NCBI RefSeq assembly: GCF_004348455.1
Contig: NZ_SMKA01000054.1
Span: 1 to 36,844, forward strand
Source: Kribbella albertanoniae
GTDB lineage: Bacteria; Actinomycetota; Actinomycetes; Propionibacteriales; Kribbellaceae
Direction: 5' to 3'
Length of the DNA: 36,844 bases
The translations under genes and the position numbers were made by a program. Positions 32,473-36,844 of this stretch are shown here, piece by piece. How positions within the stretch are numbered: the stretch's first letter is position 1; every line of letters begins with the position of its first letter. The notes under the pieces were generated by a model. That model made no database searches, had not been told where the DNA came from, and saw only the letters and a program-made list of their open reading frames with translations.

Positions 32473-34821
32473 CTACTCGTTGTGGAGCACCTGGGCGATC
32501 GTGGTGCGGGCTGCTGAGCGGGCCGGCAGGTAGGCACCGGCGGCGGCGATCAGCACGCCGGCGAGCACGAGCAACGCGAGCAGCCCGGCCGGGAACACAT
32601 CGAGCATGAAGGCCGGCACCTCGATCTGAGCTCCGTTCGCCATCGCCGGTAGCACCAGGCGATGCGCCAGGATTCCCAGCGGGATGCCGAGCAGTCCGCC
32701 GATCGCGCCCAGGGCCGTCATCGACGTCACGACCATCACCACAACCTGCGCGGGAGTCATCCCGATCGACTTGAGCATGCCGAGGTCGCGGCGGCGTTCG
32801 CGGGTGTTGAGGACGACGGTGTTGAAGACGCCGAGCGCAGCGACCGTACCCAGCATCAGCGTGAGCAGGATGACCGTGGCCAGCACCACCGCGACGAACG
32901 TCCCGGCGTCCTGGCCCTCGCCCTCCATCAGGCCGGAGTCCTTCGCCTGGATCGCCTGTACGACGGCATCCAGACCCGTCCCGGGTTTCACGTTGACCTC
33001 GTAGATGCTGGCCCGCGCGGCCGGTGCGATCAGCCCGAGCGTCGCCCAGTTGGACAGCACCTCGTCACCCGAGTTGTACATCGCCTTGCCGACGATCTGC
33101 GCCCGCACACTCTTCCCCCGGGACTGCAAGGTGATCGTGTCGCCGACTGCGAGCCCACGCTGCCGCAGGAAGCGTTCGGACACGACGACCTGCCCCGGCC
33201 CGTCGAACCAGCGCCCCTCCAGCAGCCGATAGCCCACCTGCTGGAAATCACCGCGGTAGAACGACACCCGTACGTCGGTCTGAGCGCCCGCTAGCCGCAT
33301 CGACAGATCGGCGAGGGCGGCCACCGAAGTCACCCCGGGAGTGGACCGCACCAGCGCCTCGTCCTCCGCGTCACTCAACTTCGCGCGCGGCGGCTCCCCA
33401 GGACCGTTCTGGACCGGACCGTTCGGGACCGGACCTTCCGAACCAGGCCCCTCGGCTCCGGGCTCGCTCGGGCCGGCGTACAACGACAGGTCGACCGCAC
33501 CGGCCCGGCTGGCCGCGGTCTGGTACGTCGTCAACGACTTTCCCAGACCGACAGCCAGCGTCACACTCAGCACTCCGAGTACGACGGCCGCCAGCGTCAA
33601 CGCCGTACGCCCGGGGCGAGCGAACGGCAGCCCCAGCCCGAGACTGAGCGGCCGCGGCAGGCGACTGCCACTGAGCCAGCGCTGGACCCGTAGCCCTCGG
33701 CCGGCCTGCGGCGCGCTGCCCGCGCTGATGGCCTGAGCCGCCGACAGACTCCGCGCCCTCAGAGCCGGTAGCAACGCTGACAGTGCCACCACAGCCGGTA
33801 CGCCGACCAGCGCCGCGATGTCCACCCAGATCGGTACGCCGACCCCGCCCGCGCCGTAGTTCTCGAAAGCCCTTGTCAGCAAGGAGGTCGCCAACACGTT
33901 GCCTATGACAACACCGATGACACAACCGATCACGGCCGGGATCGACACCATTCCCAGGTAGACCATCAGCACCTGAGTCGGCGTGAAGCCCAAGGATTTC
34001 AGCACGCCGATGTGCTTGAACCCGGCGACCACAGCACCACTGACGACGTTGGCCACGATCAGTACTGCGACAGCGAGCCCGAGCCACCCGAACACCATCA
34101 AGAACGGCACGAACGTGTTGGGTTCAGCGGCCGCCTGCGCCCGCAGCGTCAGATACGACTGCGTCCCGATCAGTGCACCGGACGGCAGGCCGGCGGTCAC
34201 CGCCTGCTGACCGGCGGCCAGCTCCTCGTTCGTGGCTGCCTGTGCGAACCGGTAGAGCATCTGGGTCGAGGTCGGATTCAACGCGCTCATCTGCTCAGGC
34301 GTGACCCACGCACCAGCCGAGTGGCTCACGCTGTACGCGAAACCGACGATGGTGAACGTCCGGCCGCCTAGGCTCATCGTGCTGTTCAACTGTTGCACAC
34401 CACGCCCTTCTGACGCGGTCGGGTTGCGGTTGAGCACGATCTCGCCAACCTTGTCGGCCCAGCGCCCCTGCCACACGTTGAGCCGGTCGACCGTTCCACC
34501 CGGGTCTGAGCGCCCCACCGTGACCAGCGCGTTCTGACGACCCTCGAGAGTGACCTGCGCGAACGGCCCGGCGGTGGCCGCCGCACTCCGCGCCGCCTCT
34601 GTCAGCTGAGCGTCGGTGACCTTGGTGCGGTCGTACGACGCGGTCAGCTGGGCGCCACTTTGCTTGGCATACGCGCGGTTGAACGGACCACTCGATGCCG
34701 CCAGCAACCCCAGCGCGACCACGATCATCGACGTCGACAGCAGCACGACCACGCCGATGACCACGGTCTGCACGCGGCGTCGCCGTACCGCTGCTCGTGC
34801 GACTGGCCAGACGGCGGTCAC
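32473..34821 (-). CDS. ABC transporter permease with two FtsX domains
   Basis: A 782-aa integral membrane protein of the MacB/FtsX type. A first helix (about 17-42), an extracytoplasmic domain (about 45-245), three helices with the FtsX signature (AVVAGFKHIGVLKSLGFTPTQVLMVYLG), then a second copy after a helix near 420, with another outer domain and NTRERRRDLGMLKSIGMTPAQV. A proline/glycine-rich insert with PNGPVQNGPGEPP-type repeats sits in the second outer domain. I use GTG 34819-34821, overlapping the ATPase stop as GTGA, with GGAG eight bases upstream. It probably extrudes peptides, antibiotics or lipids with the ATPase. Confidence 0.88.
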   Translation of the reverse strand: MTAVWPVARAAVRRRRVQTVVIGVVVLLSTSMIVVALGLLAASSGPFNRAYAKQSGAQLTASYDRTKVTDAQLTEAARSAAATAGPFAQVTLEGRQNALVTVGRSDPGGTVDRLNVWQGRWADKVGEIVLNRNPTASEGRGVQQLNSTMSLGGRTFTIVGFAYSVSHSAGAWVTPEQMSALNPTSTQMLYRFAQAATNEELAAGQQAVTAGLPSGALIGTQSYLTLRAQAAAEPNTFVPFLMVFGWLGLAVAVLIVANVVSGAVVAGFKHIGVLKSLGFTPTQVLMVYLGMVSIPAVIGCVIGVVIGNVLATSLLTRAFENYGAGGVGVPIWVDIAALVGVPAVVALSALLPALRARSLSAAQAISAGSAPQAGRGLRVQRWLSGSRLPRPLSLGLGLPFARPGRTALTLAAVVLGVLSVTLAVGLGKSLTTYQTAASRAGAVDLSLYAGPSEPGAEGPGSEGPVPNGPVQNGPGEPPRAKLSDAEDEALVRSTPGVTSVAALADLSMRLAGAQTDVRVSFYRGDFQQVGYRLLEGRWFDGPGQVVVSERFLRQRGLAVGDTITLQSRGKSVRAQIVGKAMYNSGDEVLSNWATLGLIAPAARASIYEVNVKPGTGLDAVVQAIQAKDSGLMEGEGQDAGTFVAVVLATVILLTLMLGTVAALGVFNTVVLNTRERRRDLGMLKSIGMTPAQVVVMVVTSMTALGAIGGLLGIPLGILAHRLVLPAMANGAQIEVPAFMLDVFPAGLLALLVLAGVLIAAAGAYLPARSAARTTIAQVLHNE

Positions 34822-35525
34822 GGCGTACGCTCCAGCATGCGTTCGTTCGCGACCTGACCGTCGACGAAGTCGATGACCCGGCTGGCGCACCTGGTCGCCA
34901 GTTGCTGGTCGTGCGTTACCAGCAGCAGCGTCTGACCGATCTGGTTGAGGTCGAGCAGCAGGTCCATCACCTGCTCGCCGGCTCGGGTGTCCAGCGCACC
35001 GGTCGGCTCGTCGGCCAGCAACAGCGCCGGGCGGTTCATCAGAGCGCGTGCGACCGCCACGCGCTGCCGCTCGCCACCGCTCAGCTGCGACGGGTAGACG
35101 TTGCGTCGTCCGGCGATGCCCAGCTCCTCGAACAGTTCGAGGGCACGCTTGCGGGCGGGGTTGGCCGCCGTACCGGTCAACTGTGCCGCGAGGGCGACGT
35201 TGTCGAGGGCGGACAGGTCGTCCAGCAGGTTGAAGAACTGGAAGATCATCCCGATCCGCCGGCGCCGGAACAGCGCCAGTCCCTTCTCGTCCAGAGCACC
35301 CAGGTCCTCGCCGTGCACCACGACGGAGCCTGACGTCGGCCGGTCCAGTCCGGCCACCATGCTGAGCAGCGTCGACTTACCGCTGCCGGACGGTCCCATT
35401 ACCGCGACGGCCTCACCGGCGTGGATCTCCAGTGACACCCCGTCGAGCGCGACCGATTCGCCGTACTCCTTCCGTACGGCGGTGAGCCGCACGACCGCCT
35501 GTCCGCTGTCTGCCTCGTCTGTCAT
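34818..35525 (-). CDS. ABC transporter ATP-binding protein (MacB/LolD type)
   Basis: A 235-aa ATPase. Walker A is GPSGSGKST (44-52), the Q-loop is in [17 protein letters not shown], the signature is [10 protein letters not shown], and Walker B is [12 protein letters not shown], followed by LVTHD with the switch His. It powers the FtsX-type permease encoded directly downstream with a 4-bp overlap. ATG 35523-35525 is preferred; a GTG three codons and a TTG eight codons upstream are possible. The divergent histidine kinase gene suggests control by the two-component system. Confidence 0.92.
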   Translation of the reverse strand: MTDEADSGQAVVRLTAVRKEYGESVALDGVSLEIHAGEAVAVMGPSGSGKSTLLSMVAGLDRPTSGSVVVHGEDLGALDEKGLALFRRRRIGMIFQFFNLLDDLSALDNVALAAQLTGTAANPARKRALELFEELGIAGRRNVYPSQLSGGERQRVAVARALMNRPALLLADEPTGALDTRAGEQVMDLLLDLNQIGQTLLLVTHDQQLATRCASRVIDFVDGQVANERMLERTP

Positions 35526-35560
35526 GCTGCTCACGCTATGGCCGGTCAACCGCCGCTGAC

Positions 35561-35610
35561 GTCACCCTGGCGGTGTAACGTCCGCCGGCTGTCATCCTGG
35601 AGATGTACGG
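35561..35610. promoter_or_regulatory. 30-bp-spaced direct repeats in the ABC/two-component divergent region
   Basis: GTCACCCTGGCGGTGTAACG (35561-35580) and GTCATCCTGGAGATGTACGG (35591-35610) agree at 15 of 20 positions. The 30-bp period is close to three helical turns. They occupy the 94-bp region between the divergent ATPase and kinase genes and are good candidates for binding by the NarL-type regulator. Confidence 0.55.
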
Positions 35611-35619
35611 CGTGCCTCC

Positions 35620-36468
35620 GTGGGAGGATGCGAATTCGCCAACTGCCCTGAGACAGTGGTTCTCGTGATCATCGTCTGGCTCGTCGTCGCAGCGCTGGCA
35701 GTGGCGACCGGCCTCCTCGCCTTCGCGCTCGTCCGGGCGCGACGTGCCCACTCCCGCGCGTTGGAAGAGCGCGGCTGGTTGCTGGAGCGCGAACGAGAGG
35801 CAGCAGCTCAGAGCGCGGTGGATGCCGAGCGCGCCCGGATAGCGCACGACCTGCACGACATCGTGAGCCACAACGTCAGCGTGATGGTCATCCAGGCCGG
35901 TGCGGCCCGGCAGGTGCTGGCCACCGAACCTGGGCAGGCCGAGGCCGCACTGCTCGCTGTGGAGGCAGCTGGTCGCGACACTATGGCCGAGCTGCGGCAC
36001 CTGCTCGGGCTGCTCGCACCGAAGGCCGATGGCGCTGACGAAGCGGATGCCTTGTCCCCGCAACCGAGTCTGAGGCGGCTCAGTGCGCTGGTTGACCGCA
36101 TCGCCTTCGCCGGGTTACCGGTCGACGTACGGATCTCCGGAGAGCCGCGGCCACTGCCGACCGGTGCCGACGTGACGGCGTACCGCATCATTCAGGAGGC
36201 ACTGACCAATGCGCTCAAGCACGGCGACGGAGTGAAGGCCGAGGTGTCGGTGCGCTACAGCGACCACGCCCTTCGGGTGGAAGTCCTGAACACCGGTCCG
36301 AGCGTCCTGAGGGGTGGGGCCCGCACTTCACCGGGGACCAGTGGTGACGGTCGTGGTCTGCTCGGCCTGAAGCAGCGGGTGGCCGTTTATGGCGGTGAGC
36401 TCGACGCACGTCGCCGCCTCGGCGGTGGCTTCCGGGTGCGCGCCAAGCTTCCGCTGGACCGCCCGTGA
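35620..36468 (+). CDS. Sensor histidine kinase (NarL-partner type)
   Basis: A 282-aa kinase with a single N-terminal membrane helix (about 13-38), a coiled linker, the HisKA_3 dimerisation domain with RIAHDLHDIVSHNVSVMV (phospho-acceptor His79 in LHD) and an HATPase domain (N-box YRIIQEALTNALKHG, G-box GRGLLGLKQR). No sizeable outer sensor domain is present, so it may sense in the membrane or through the adjacent ABC transporter. The start is uncertain: GTG 35620, GTG 35656 and GTG 35665 are all in frame and none has a good ribosome-binding site. Confidence 0.88.
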   Translation: MGGCEFANCPETVVLVIIVWLVVAALAVATGLLAFALVRARRAHSRALEERGWLLEREREAAAQSAVDAERARIAHDLHDIVSHNVSVMVIQAGAARQVLATEPGQAEAALLAVEAAGRDTMAELRHLLGLLAPKADGADEADALSPQPSLRRLSALVDRIAFAGLPVDVRISGEPRPLPTGADVTAYRIIQEALTNALKHGDGVKAEVSVRYSDHALRVEVLNTGPSVLRGGARTSPGTSGDGRGLLGLKQRVAVYGGELDARRRLGGGFRVRAKLPLDRP

Positions 36469-36844
36469 CAACCCGAGTCGTGATCGCCGACGATCAAGCG
36501 CTGGTGCGGACCGGCTTCCGGATGATTCTGACCGCCCGCGGTATCGAGGTCGTCGGCGAGGCCGCGGACGGCGCCGAGGCAGTAGACGCCGTACGACGCC
36601 TTCGCCCTGACGTCGTACTGATGGACATCCGCATGCCCACCATGGACGGCCTGGAGGCGACCCGCCGCATCCTCGCCACCCCCACCGACTGCCGCATCCT
36701 GATCCTCACCACCTTCGACGTCGACCGCTACGTGTACGCCGCCCTCGCCGCCGGTGCCAGCGGCTTCCTGCTCAAGGACGTCACCCCCGAACACCTCACC
36801 GCCGCCGTCACCCTGGTCGCGACCGGTGATGCTCTCCTGTCCCC
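36465..36844 (+). CDS. NarL/FixJ-family response regulator, 3' end outside window
   Basis: The first 126 residues of a response regulator; the window ends before the DNA-binding domain. The receiver has the acidic pair Asp9-Asp10 (VVIADDQALVRTGF), the phospho-acceptor Asp54 (DVVLMDIRMPTMDG), the Thr switch (ILTTFD) and the Lys of FLLKDV. GTG 36465 overlaps the kinase stop as GTGA, so the pair is translationally coupled. It probably regulates the divergent ABC exporter. Confidence 0.92.
   Translation, partial: MTTRVVIADDQALVRTGFRMILTARGIEVVGEAADGAEAVDAVRRLRPDVVLMDIRMPTMDGLEATRRILATPTDCRILILTTFDVDRYVYAALAAGASGFLLKDVTPEHLTAAVTLVATGDALLS

Noticed and set aside
35603..35668. 21-codon upstream frame whose TGA overlaps a GTG start of the histidine kinase
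   Set aside because: GGAG touches its ATG with no spacing and the kinase start is itself uncertain; not supportable as a leader peptide.

Overview
The window is high-GC, gene-dense actinobacterial DNA. GTG and occasional TTG starts are common, stop/start overlaps of the GTGA or ATGA type recur, and at least three regulator genes look leaderless. The secreted proteins carry actinobacterial architectures such as GH5_8-Fn3-CBM2. The gene content would suit a soil saprophyte of the Propionibacteriales, for example a Kribbella-like organism, but that assignment is inference. I saw no rRNA, tRNA, CRISPR array, transposase or phage genes.

Layout. 1-2300: an AbiEi/AbiEii (type IV) toxin-antitoxin pair with a double inverted-repeat operator. 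2373-3499: a TetX-like FAD monooxygenase broken by a one-base frameshift. 3699-7293: a secreted endonuclease/exonuclease/phosphatase-fold protein and a divergent NB-ARC/TPR STAND regulator. 7290-8613: three tandem paralogous secreted proteins with six invariantly spaced cysteines. 8706-11280: a DUF2461 protein and a secreted beta-mannanase with a perfect CebR/CelR-type palindrome inside its own coding sequence. 11280-15396: small enzymes and regulators (SnoaL-like, two XRE/MmyB regulators, YdeI-like, metallo-beta-lactamase fold, CGNR zinc finger). 15410-21328: two redox modules, SDR-TetR and AKR-SDR-CocE hydrolase with a divergent AraC regulator. 21346-24282: an unknown protein, DUF1330, nadA and a divergent NrtR-like Nudix repressor.

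24531-32460 is rich in extracytoplasmic proteins: a clan GH-A hydrolase, a DUF3558-like lipoprotein, a small PH-like membrane protein, a secreted beta-propeller with an InlB-type repeat, a bacterial expansin, then an ECF (SigE-type) sigma factor coupled to a single-pass membrane protein with a Pro/Thr/Ser linker and an outer beta-rich domain, and a DUF4333 lipoprotein. 32473-36844: a MacB-like ABC exporter (permease and ATPase) divergent from a NarL-type two-component system cut by the window end.

Working together: the mannanase, the GH-A enzyme and the expansin point to plant cell-wall attack. The CebR-like box and the sigma/membrane-sensor pair beside the expansin suggest two ways of sensing polysaccharide. 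The most unusual items are the expansin/sigma/sensor locus (an RsgI-like arrangement by analogy), the six-cysteine triplet, and a family of 47-bp hairpins present as three 62-bp tandem units at 29220-29390 with a diverged copy at 22151-22196, each placed just past a stop codon.
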